This document shows, piece by piece, positions 1 through 5,348 of a stretch of DNA of 6,055 nucleotides. Source of the DNA: an uncultured Anaerolineaceae bacterium (lineage in GTDB: Bacteria > Chloroflexota > Anaerolineae > Anaerolineales > Anaerolineaceae); the NCBI GenBank assembly GCA_937897615.1, contig CALCNO010000079.1, forward strand, positions 1 to 6,055, written 5' to 3'. Position numbers and translations under genes: made by a program. The notes beneath the pieces were generated by a model that saw nothing but the letters and a program-made list of their open reading frames with translations, made no database searches and was not told where the DNA came from. Position 1 is the stretch's first letter, and each line of letters starts with the position of its first letter.

Positions 1-584
1 TGCCGCTTTCCATTGGCGATCCCACGCTCGTGAGCGGTGCCAGTTCGGTTTGCGGCATGTTCGATATTTTCTCACTGTATCTTCAGCGAGGCAATGTGGA
101 TGTTGGCTTTCTCGGCGGTGCACAGATCGACCGCTTTGGCAACATCAACGCCACGGTCATCGGCGATTACGCGCACCCCAAGGTGCGCCTGCCCGGTTCC
201 GGCGGCTCACAGGAGATGGCGGGCTGGGCCAACCGCTGCTATGTCATCACCCCGCATCAAAAGCGGCGTTTCCCGGAGAAGGTGGATTTCCGCACTTCTG
301 CTGGCTTCCTGGGCGGGCGTGCGGAACGCAACGCCACCGGTGTTCGTGGCGGTGGGCCGCTGGTGGTGGTCACCAACCTGGGATTGCTGGAGCCGGATGA
401 AAACGGTGAGCTAACGCTTACAGCTCTCCATGCCGGCTGCACGGTGGAACAGGTAAAAGAAAATACCGGTTGGGAGATTAAAATCGCCCGCGAGTTAAAA
501 ACCACCGCGCCGGTGTTGGATTCAGAGCTTAAATTGCTGCGCGAAGAACTTGATCCTGAAGGAATCTATCTGAAAGGTAGTTAA
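1..584 (+). CDS. CoA-transferase beta subunit (glutaconate CoA-transferase/IpdB type), 5' end missing
   Basis: The open frame enters from the left edge (first full codon at position 3) and gives 193 visible residues before the TAA at 582-584. The GTG at 30 is internal, because homologous sequence (PLSIGDPTLVSGAS) continues upstream of it. Family marks visible are GGAQIDRFGNINATVIGDY, then HPKVRLPGSGGS, then TNLGLLEPDENGELTLTALH and VKENTGWEIK near the C-terminus. This pattern belongs to beta subunits of family I CoA-transferases such as glutaconate CoA-transferase subunit B and the related IpdB. Beta subunits of about 255-270 residues are usual, so some 60-75 residues lie outside the window. 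The catalytic glutamate of GctB lies in that missing part, so activity cannot be judged here. In this family an alpha subunit gene normally lies directly upstream. The substrate cannot be read from the sequence: transfer of CoA between carboxylic acids and IpdAB-like ring hydrolysis are both possible. The stop overlaps the next start codon, which points to translational coupling. Confidence 0.88.
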   Translation, partial: PLSIGDPTLVSGASSVCGMFDIFSLYLQRGNVDVGFLGGAQIDRFGNINATVIGDYAHPKVRLPGSGGSQEMAGWANRCYVITPHQKRRFPEKVDFRTSAGFLGGRAERNATGVRGGGPLVVVTNLGLLEPDENGELTLTALHAGCTVEQVKENTGWEIKIARELKTTAPVLDSELKLLREELDPEGIYLKGS

Positions 585-1609
585 TGGCAAAACGGCCGAA
601 TTTGGAAGTGTTGACCACCATTCCATTCCCGGAACCTGTCCTGCAAAAACTGAAGGCGGTCAGCCCGAGCGTGAAAGTGACGGTCTATCCTGCCCAAAGT
701 GTAGACGAGGTTCCGCTGGAGTTGTGGAATAAAGCCGAAGTGCTTTACACGGATGTTTTGGTGCCGCCGGCGGCACTGGTGCCTAAATTGCGCTGGATAC
801 AGTTCCATTATGCAGGGATCGATTATGTGCTGGATTCACCACTTGCGTTGAGTCCCGATATCATCCTCACCTCCATGAGCGGTGCCTCAGCGGTGCAAGA
901 GGGTGAGTACATCCTGATGATGCTGCTCGGGCTTGGCCATCGCCTGCCTGAGTTGGTTCAAAACCAGTTCAAACAGGAGTGGCCCAATGACCGCTGGGAA
1001 AAGTTCACCCCCGCTGAATTGACCAATGCCACACTGGGGCTGATCGGTTACGGCAGCATTGCTCGCGAGGTGGCCCGCCTGGTGCAGCCTTTCAACGTCA
1101 AAGTGCTGGCGGCCAAGCGCGATGTGATGCACCCGGCAGACGATGGTTACACCCTCGAAGGGCACGGCGATCCGGAGGGAAATTTCTTCCACCGTCTGTA
1201 TCCTATCCAGGCGCTTAAGACCATGCTCAAGGAATGTGACTATGTGGTCTGCACACTGCCGCTCACCCCGGAAACCCGCGGTATTGTTAATGAAGAGGTG
1301 ATTCGCTCGATAAAACCGGGTGCGTTTTTTGTGCACATCTCCCGCGGCGGGATTGTGGATGAACCGGCTCTTGCTGCTGCACTGACAGATAAACACATTG
1401 CGGCAGCTGCACTGGATGTGTTTATACAAGAGCCTTTGCCGCCCTCTTCCCCTTTGTGGAAGATCCCCAACTTGATTCTGACCCCGCATGTTTCGGGTTT
1501 TAGCCCCCGCTACAAAGAAAGGGCAGGAGAAATGTTCATCGAAAACCTGAGGCACTACCTGCATGAAGAGCCTTTGATGAACACTTTTAAACCCGAGCGA
1601 AGCTATTAA
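584..1609 (+). CDS. D-2-hydroxyacid dehydrogenase, NAD(P)-dependent
   Basis: This 341-residue protein has the two-domain layout of the D-isomer-specific 2-hydroxyacid dehydrogenases, which interconvert 2-oxoacids and (R)-2-hydroxyacids in the cytoplasm. The substrate domain covers about residues 1-105 and the C-terminal end. The Rossmann domain covers about 108-300. The nucleotide loop reads GLIGYGSIAREVARL at 152-166, with Ala160 where the third glycycle of GxGxxG usually sits (that is, the third glycine). The catalytic triad is visible as Arg254 (HISRGGIVDE), Glu283 (QEPLP) and His302 (LTPHVSG). After the second Rossmann strand the sequence is AAKRD (176-180), so Lys178/Arg179 occupy the region where NAD-specific members often carry an acidic residue; NADP use is therefore possible, but unproven. 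A loop at about 181-207 is longer than in formate or glycerate dehydrogenases. The ATG shares its A with the upstream stop (TAATG), and AAAGG at 573-577 sits 6 bases ahead. This strongly suggests co-translation with the CoA-transferase. The exact substrate is unknown. Confidence 0.92.
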   Translation: MAKRPNLEVLTTIPFPEPVLQKLKAVSPSVKVTVYPAQSVDEVPLELWNKAEVLYTDVLVPPAALVPKLRWIQFHYAGIDYVLDSPLALSPDIILTSMSGASAVQEGEYILMMLLGLGHRLPELVQNQFKQEWPNDRWEKFTPAELTNATLGLIGYGSIAREVARLVQPFNVKVLAAKRDVMHPADDGYTLEGHGDPEGNFFHRLYPIQALKTMLKECDYVVCTLPLTPETRGIVNEEVIRSIKPGAFFVHISRGGIVDEPALAAALTDKHIAAAALDVFIQEPLPPSSPLWKIPNLILTPHVSGFSPRYKERAGEMFIENLRHYLHEEPLMNTFKPERSY

Positions 1610-1650
1610 GAAAAAACGGGGTTGTTAATAGCAAGTGGGGGTAGGTGACC

Positions 1651-2391
1651 ATGCCGGAAACAGTGACCACCATCTTTTTTGACCTGGGCTATACCCTGAT
1701 CAACTTTGAGGGGAATGTGGACCGCATTTTGCGAAAGTCCTATTTTGCCCTGGCGGACGCACTGCTCAAATCCGGCTATAATTTTAGCCGCAAAGAATTT
1801 GTCCATCAGTATCACCAGGTTATCGCGCATTATTACCGTGCTCGTGAAGAAGACCATGCGGAGCAACCCACCGGTATTTTTGTCAACCGGGCATTGGCGT
1901 GCGTAGATCAACCCTCGGCTTCCGAGGAAGTGCTTACACCGGCGATTGCGGCCATGTTTGCTGTCACCGAGGCGCACTGGCGCCTGGAAAAAGATACTCA
2001 TTACACCCTGGCAGGTTTAAAGGACAAAGGACAAAGGCTTTGCCTGATTTCTAACGCTTCCAACGCCAACGACCTTTATCGATTGGTGGATAACGCTGGA
2101 CTAAGGCCGTATTTTGATCACATTGTCATCTCTGCCGAGGAAGGAATCCGCAAGCCGGATGCACGTATTTTTGAAAAAGCACTAAGTTTGATGAAAGTGA
2201 ATCCCTCTCAGGCGCTCATGGTTGGCGACACACTGATGGCAGATATTTTTGGTGCGCAAAGGGTGGGAATGCGCGGTGTGTGGATTACGCGGCGCGCCAT
2301 GCGTCCGGAAAACACGCGCGTAAAAAAATCAATCCATCCAGATTTCGAAATCCCAAAACTCTCGGGATTGTTGAAAATTCTGGATGGATGA
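1651..2391 (+). CDS. HAD-superfamily hydrolase, haloacid dehalogenase-like
   Basis: The protein is 246 residues from the ATG at 1651. A GTG six bases upstream (1645) is in frame, but I prefer the ATG because the G-rich ribosome-binding stretch (GGGGGTAGGTG, about 1636-1647) is correctly spaced for it and would collide with the GTG. All four HAD motifs are present. Motif I is TIFFDLGYTL with the nucleophile at Asp11. Motif II is CLISNAS with Ser134. Motif III is GIRKPDARIF with Lys168. Motif IV is MVGDTLMAD with Asp193 and Asp198. A helical cap insert (type C1) lies between motifs I and II at about residues 17-110. Motif I lacks the usual second aspartate (DLG in place of DLD). This fits a subset of HAD-IA proteins but leaves the reaction open. 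Such enzymes are cytoplasmic and act mostly on small phosphorylated metabolites. The gene follows the dehydrogenase by 41 bases with no obvious promoter or terminator, so it is probably in the same transcript. Its last 60 or so bases also encode a terminator for the opposite strand. Confidence 0.88.
   Translation: MPETVTTIFFDLGYTLINFEGNVDRILRKSYFALADALLKSGYNFSRKEFVHQYHQVIAHYYRAREEDHAEQPTGIFVNRALACVDQPSASEEVLTPAIAAMFAVTEAHWRLEKDTHYTLAGLKDKGQRLCLISNASNANDLYRLVDNAGLRPYFDHIVISAEEGIRKPDARIFEKALSLMKVNPSQALMVGDTLMADIFGAQRVGMRGVWITRRAMRPENTRVKKSIHPDFEIPKLSGLLKILDG
2019..2037 (+). repeat. 7-base tandem repeat (AAAGGAC, 2.7 copies) in the HAD gene
   Basis: The unit AAAGGAC occurs twice in a row and is followed by AAAGG. 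It encodes the LKDKGQR stretch just before motif II. Gain or loss of one unit would shift the frame. With fewer than three copies it is probably chance, and the encoded residues look normal for the family. Confidence 0.5.
2322..2389 (-). terminator. Intrinsic terminator of the minus-strand coiled-coil gene, embedded in the HAD coding sequence
   Basis: Positions 2332-2342 (ATCCATCCAGA) and 2379-2389 (TCTGGATGGAT) are perfect 11-base complements. An inner perfect 6-base stem pairs AATCCC (2349-2354) with GGGATT (2364-2369) around a 9-base loop, with an imperfectly paired section between the two stems. Read on the minus strand, the hairpin is followed after three bases (TGA) by seven consecutive T residues (complement of A at 2322-2328). 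This is the classic rho-independent layout, and it begins 27 bases after the stop codon of the minus-strand gene. Read on the plus strand there is no T tract after the stem, so the signal points only leftwards. The same bases encode the last 20 or so codons of the HAD hydrolase. Folding was judged by eye. Confidence 0.7.
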
Positions 2392-2407
2392 TAAAAGATT
2401 TGTCTGT

Positions 2408-2427
2408 TTACAAAACTATTTTTGTAA
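2408..2427. terminator. AT-rich perfect palindrome between the convergent genes, possible weak terminator
   Basis: TTACAAAA (2408-2415) and TTTTGTAA (2420-2427) are perfect 8-base complements around CTAT. The stem overlaps the TAG stop codon of the minus-strand gene (2416-2418) and lies 17 bases after the HAD stop. It is placed where a terminator for the plus-strand cluster would be expected, but the stem is AT-rich and no T run follows it in either direction. It may instead be a protein-binding site, or chance. Confidence 0.3.
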
Positions 2428-3051
2428 GTTACTGATGAGGAAGAGCAGATTGTTATAGAGGGTATCCAGCGCTTCCAGCGATTTGGCCGGATCGCTTTGC
2501 AGGTTCGTTTCTGCCTCGGCGATGCGTTCTTTGAAGCCGGCAATAGCATTGGCGTCCAGGTTCGTTTTTTCCAGATCGGTGAGATCGACCTTGATGAAAT
2601 TCAACGCCTGCAATGACGTGGCAGGGTCCAGTTTTAAGAGTGCCACACGCGCAGCATTGACATCTGCCTGGAACTTGTAAATGAGGCTGAACTGCTGCGA
2701 GGCGGTCAACTGCGTGGTCAGGTCATCAATGGTGGTGTTGGCGGTATCCAGGTTGCTTTGCGCCAGGGCCAGGTCGGTCTCTGCGGTGGATAGCTTTTGC
2801 GAGGCGGCAGCAGCGGCATCCTGCGCGGAACGCAGGTCGGCATTGAGGGCAGCCACTTTGGGCTGATAGAGCAGGAAAAACACCAGCGCCGCTCCACCAA
2901 TAAGCATCACCAGGATGGTGATGAACCAGGGAAGAACTTTGGCTCCAAAACTCTTGCTGGGTTTGGGTTCCTCTTTGGGGGCGATCACTTCTTTGCGGAG
3001 TTCATCCACAGTATGGGTGTCTTCGGATTGGACTTCCTTATTCGGTTCCAT
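2416..3051 (-). CDS. Membrane-anchored coiled-coil protein of unknown function
   Basis: I do not recognise this 211-residue protein as a named family. It has four parts. Residues 1-38 are charged and rich in Glu, Lys and Pro, with no signal cleavage site. Residues 39-62 form a single hydrophobic helix (LPWFITILVMLIGGAALVFF within it). Residues 65-118 are Ala/Leu/Gln/Asp-rich with heptad-like spacing, typical of a coiled coil. Residues 120-211 are a helical tail. The basic residues just before the membrane helix suggest a cytoplasmic N-terminus and an extracytoplasmic coiled coil, as in a signal anchor. The tail holds a repeated motif, DPATSLQAL (142-150) and DPAKSLEAL (187-195). The start ATG is preceded by AAGAAAGGA at a good 7-base distance, which supports this start. 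The gene is transcribed alone, diverging from the flippase gene and converging on the HAD gene. The layout recalls small cell-envelope or scaffold proteins, but no function can be assigned. Confidence 0.85.
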   Translation of the reverse strand: MEPNKEVQSEDTHTVDELRKEVIAPKEEPKPSKSFGAKVLPWFITILVMLIGGAALVFFLLYQPKVAALNADLRSAQDAAAAASQKLSTAETDLALAQSNLDTANTTIDDLTTQLTASQQFSLIYKFQADVNAARVALLKLDPATSLQALNFIKVDLTDLEKTNLDANAIAGFKERIAEAETNLQSDPAKSLEALDTLYNNLLFLISNLQK

Positions 3052-3058
3052 AGGAAAT

Positions 3059-3067
3059 TCCTTTCTT
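3059..3067 (-). promoter_or_regulatory. Ribosome-binding site of the coiled-coil gene
   Basis: On the minus strand the bases read AAGAAAGGA, ending 7 bases before the ATG at 3051. This fixes the start codon and contrasts with the divergent flippase gene, which has no such site. Confidence 0.7.
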
Positions 3068-3083
3068 GAGTGTTGGTAGTAAG

Positions 3084-3089
3084 AGTATA
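3084..3089 (-). promoter_or_regulatory. Probable -10 element for the coiled-coil gene
   Basis: The minus strand reads TATACT, one change from the TATAAT consensus. A start of transcription about 7 bases on (near 3077) would give a leader of about 26 bases that contains the ribosome-binding site. The hexamer at the -35 distance (about 3107-3112, AGGATT) is a poor match. Confidence 0.45.
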
Positions 3090-3103
3090 ACCGAAAAGGC
3101 GCT

Positions 3104-3109
3104 TATAAT
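3104..3109 (+). promoter_or_regulatory. Consensus -10 element directly before the flippase gene
   Basis: TATAAT is a perfect -10 hexamer. With the usual 6-base gap, transcription would begin at 3116, exactly the A of the ATG of the flippase gene. No good -35 hexamer is found 16-19 bases upstream, and no TG extension precedes the hexamer. The position implies a leaderless mRNA, consistent with the absence of a ribosome-binding site. Confidence 0.55.
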
Positions 3110-3115
3110 CCTGGT

Positions 3116-4723
3116 ATGGATTCTCCCGAAGTTGAAACAAAGACTGCCAACCACCAGATCGCACGCGCAGCCGGTACGGTGATGCTGGCGATCCTGATGG
3201 GGCAGATTTTTAGCCTGGTCTCATCGATCCTCATCACGCGGGCGTTTGGCACCGATATGCAAAGCGAAGCCTTCTATGCGGCCAACCGCCTGCCGGATAT
3301 TCTCTACAACCTGGTGGCCGGCGGGGCATTGGCGTCGGCTTTTATTCCCACATTTACCGGACTACTAACCAAAGGGGAGCGCCAAAAGGCCTGGCTGATA
3401 GCTTCTTCTGTGGCCAACATTATCACAGCCGTGTTTGTCTTTGTTTGTGGTCTGGCAGCACTCTTTGCACCGTGGATCATTACCCACATTGTGGCTCCCG
3501 GCTTTACCGACCCGCAAAAGTTGCAATTGACGGTGGATCTGGCCCGCATTCAGCTTGCCGCGCCGATCATCTTTGGCCTCAGCGGGTTAGCCATGGGCAT
3601 ACTCAACTCGCACCAGAGTTTTCTCTGGCCTGCGCTGGCGCCTGCCATGTATTCCATCGGTAAAATTCTGGGTGTGTTGCTGCTGGCGCCTTCGATGGGA
3701 GTGTACGGTCTGGCAATTGGCGTGGTGGGTGGCGCCTTGATGCACGGCCTGATTCAGCTACCATCTTTGCTGCGCCTGCCGCAGATCAAGTACACGCCAA
3801 CCTTTGGCCTGCACCTGGCCGATGTGCGCGAGGTGGCGCGATTGATGGGGCCGCGCTTGCTGGGCGTGGCCTTTGTGCAGCTGAATTTGCTGGTCAATTC
3901 CCGTCTGGCGTCTCTGCAGCCGGAAGGCAGCGTGTCTGCTATCAGTTATGCCTTTGGGCTCATGCTCATCCCCGAAGCGGCCATTGCTCAGGCCATTGCT
4001 ATTGCCGCGCTGCCCACGTTCTCTGCTCAGGTGGCAAAGGGGCTGCTCGCGGATATGCGTTCTTCGCTGGCGGCCACACTGCGCTCTGTGCTACTGCTGG
4101 CGGTACCGGCTTCGCTGGGGTTGATCCTGCTGGCAAGGCCGGTGGTCTCTTTTATCTTTCAACGCGGGGTTTTCGACCCCAATTCCACTGAGTTGGTCAC
4201 TTGGGCGCTGGTCTGGTACGCTGCCGGCCTGGTGGGCCATTCTATTGTAGAAATTGCCTCACGCGCTTTTTATGCCCTGCATGACACCAAAACCCCCGTC
4301 TTTGTAGGCGTGGCGGCCATGAGCCTGAATGTGCTGCTGAGCATACTCTTCTCGCGTTTGTTCAACGCCATTGGCTGGATGCCGCATGGCGGCCTGGCAC
4401 TGGCGAATTCGCTGGCAACCTTCCTTGAGGCGTTGACCTTGCTCTTCTTTATGCGTCGCCGCCTTTCCGGCCTGGAAGGCCGCCTGTTGCTGAACGGAAC
4501 ACTCAAAGCGTTGCTGGCTGGTGCGATCATGTCTGCCGTTCTGGCAGGCTGGATGCAGGTGATGCAGGGGGCTGGGAGCTGGTTGGTCACCCTGGGCGGC
4601 ATGGCAATCGGTGTCCTGGTGTACGCGATAGGGCTGTGGCTGTTGCGCACCCCTGAGCTGGCAAAACTGGTCGGTTTTGTGTGGCACAAGATTGTACCGG
4701 CAAACAGAGGAATCCCATCATGA
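3116..4723 (+). CDS. murJ: MurJ/MVF-family lipid flippase
   Basis: The 535-residue protein is almost wholly hydrophobic, with about 14 membrane helices expected. It carries the marks of the MurJ (MviN) branch of the MOP superfamily, which flips lipid-linked peptidoglycan precursor across the cytoplasmic membrane. Near the N-terminus is ITRAFGTDMQSEAFYAANRL (40-59), followed by GGALASAFIPTF (69-80). FQRGVFDPNS (348-357) is followed by SRAFYALHDTKTPV (382-395), the most diagnostic block. Length is typical. By eye alignment with E. coli MurJ, the arginines important for lipid II handling (R18, R24, R52, R270) fall on Gln30, Ser36, Tyr64 and Gly281, and Asp39 on Glu51. Function as a genuine lipid II flippase is therefore less certain than family membership. 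The ATG at 3116 has no ribosome-binding site but lies exactly where transcription should start. The last codons overlap the next gene (ATGA at 4720-4723). The gene may be the first of a three-gene operon. Confidence 0.87.
   Translation: MDSPEVETKTANHQIARAAGTVMLAILMGQIFSLVSSILITRAFGTDMQSEAFYAANRLPDILYNLVAGGALASAFIPTFTGLLTKGERQKAWLIASSVANIITAVFVFVCGLAALFAPWIITHIVAPGFTDPQKLQLTVDLARIQLAAPIIFGLSGLAMGILNSHQSFLWPALAPAMYSIGKILGVLLLAPSMGVYGLAIGVVGGALMHGLIQLPSLLRLPQIKYTPTFGLHLADVREVARLMGPRLLGVAFVQLNLLVNSRLASLQPEGSVSAISYAFGLMLIPEAAIAQAIAIAALPTFSAQVAKGLLADMRSSLAATLRSVLLLAVPASLGLILLARPVVSFIFQRGVFDPNSTELVTWALVWYAAGLVGHSIVEIASRAFYALHDTKTPVFVGVAAMSLNVLLSILFSRLFNAIGWMPHGGLALANSLATFLEALTLLFFMRRRLSGLEGRLLLNGTLKALLAGAIMSAVLAGWMQVMQGAGSWLVTLGGMAIGVLVYAIGLWLLRTPELAKLVGFVWHKIVPANRGIPS
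4706..4711 (+). promoter_or_regulatory. Ribosome-binding site of the acetyltransferase gene
   Basis: AGAGGA lies 8 bases before the ATG at 4720, inside the end of the flippase gene. It decides the start in favour of 4720 over an in-frame GTG at 4681, which would add 13 unlikely residues. Confidence 0.65.
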
Positions 4724-5337
4724 CATTGGTGATTACCCCCGCAAGAGCGGAGGAGCATCAGCCTGCTGCGCGACTGCTGGCGGATACAATGGCTGGGTTT
4801 GGCGTAGCGGTGTTGGGTGTGGGCGATGAAGCCCTTGAACTGCGCGCTCTGTCGCATTGGTTCCAACAGCAGGGAAATCGCTTTAGCCACCAGTACGCGC
4901 ACCTGGCCCGCTGGCAGGGGGAGGTGGCCGGTCTGCTTTTGTGCTTTGCGGGCAGCGATGCCGAAAAACTCAGCCTGAGTTGCCGGCGCGGGATGGCGCG
5001 GTTGTACACGGTGGGGCAGTTGGCTACACTGATCTGGCGCGGCATGGTGCTGGGCAAGACCCGTGAAGCCGAGAAAGACGAATTCCTGGTGGCGCACGTG
5101 GCGGTTTTTGAGCAATATCAGCGCAAGGGGATCGCCAGTGCATTGCTGGAAAAAGCAGTTATGCTGGCAAGGGAACAGCAGTTCAAGCGGGTTGTTCTCG
5201 AGGTGGAGATCGGCAATTTACCAGCAATCAAATGCTACCAAAAATTTGGTTTTCACACCCAGTTCACTACCAAGTTTGGCCGGTATGCCAGTTTGTTGCA
5301 GTGCCCCGGCTATCACAAGATGGTTTTGGAGTTATGA
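4720..5337 (+). CDS. GNAT-family N-acetyltransferase
   Basis: The protein is 205 residues from the ATG at 4720. The C-terminal half is a clear GNAT fold. Motif A reads FLVAHVAVFEQYQRKGIASA, with the acetyl-CoA pyrophosphate loop Q-R-K-G-I-A at about 134-139. Motif B reads GNLPAIKCYQKFGF, with Asn166, Tyr173 and Gly177-Phe178. The N-terminal half (ITPARAEEHQPAARLLADTM onward) is the usual first strand and helix pair, followed by a longer, partly hydrophobic insert at about 85-115. Such enzymes move an acetyl group from acetyl-CoA to an amine; the acceptor (small molecule, peptide or protein) cannot be told from the sequence. The gene overlaps the flippase stop by four bases (ATGA), a sign of translational coupling. 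The next gene starts 11 bases after its stop. The shared operon does not by itself show a role in the cell wall. Confidence 0.88.
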   Translation: MTLVITPARAEEHQPAARLLADTMAGFGVAVLGVGDEALELRALSHWFQQQGNRFSHQYAHLARWQGEVAGLLLCFAGSDAEKLSLSCRRGMARLYTVGQLATLIWRGMVLGKTREAEKDEFLVAHVAVFEQYQRKGIASALLEKAVMLAREQQFKRVVLEVEIGNLPAIKCYQKFGFHTQFTTKFGRYASLLQCPGYHKMVLEL

Positions 5338-5344
5338 AAAGGAG
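5337..5344 (+). promoter_or_regulatory. Ribosome-binding site of the SagB-type gene
   Basis: AAAAGGAG begins at the last base of the acetyltransferase stop codon and ends 4 bases before the ATG at 5349. The spacing is tight but the match is strong. It favours 5349 over the overlapping ATG at 5334, which would lack a site at proper distance, and over the ATG at 5373. Confidence 0.5.
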
Positions 5345-5348
5345 TGGA

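Noticed and set aside
31..889. Identical TGAGCGGTGCC at 31 and near 878
   Set aside because: Both copies encode Ser-Gly-Ala in unrelated proteins. Two copies of 11 bases with no other similarity around them are most simply chance.
887..1564. Long minus-strand open frame (225 codons) opposite the dehydrogenase gene
   Set aside because: The plus strand has a full set of dehydrogenase motifs. The antisense product is low in recognisable structure, rich in His, Gln and Arg, and has no family marks.
1645..1650. GTG as the start of the HAD gene
   Set aside because: The G-rich ribosome-binding stretch would overlap or touch it, whereas it is well spaced for the ATG at 1651.
1606..2001. Minus-strand open frame (131 codons) opposite the first half of the HAD gene
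   Set aside because: The plus-strand HAD motifs are clear, and no family features appear in the antisense product.
2797..3069. Plus-strand open frame (90 codons) opposite the coiled-coil gene
   Set aside because: The minus-strand frame has a ribosome-binding site, a membrane helix and a coiled coil. The plus-strand product is Gly/Phe/His-rich and would end inside the divergent promoter region.
4468..4482. Inverted repeat CGGCCT, GGA, AGGCCG inside the flippase gene
   Set aside because: It is short, GC-rich, mid-gene and has no T run; such stems are expected by chance at this composition.
4681..4719. GTG as the start of the acetyltransferase gene
   Set aside because: It adds 13 residues that do not look like the family, and AGAGGA is correctly placed for the ATG at 4720.
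4270..5115. Long minus-strand open frame (281 codons) across the flippase and acetyltransferase genes
   Set aside because: It crosses two well-supported genes, and its product is rich in His, Gln, Arg and Ser without domain pattern, as expected for the reverse of membrane-protein codons.
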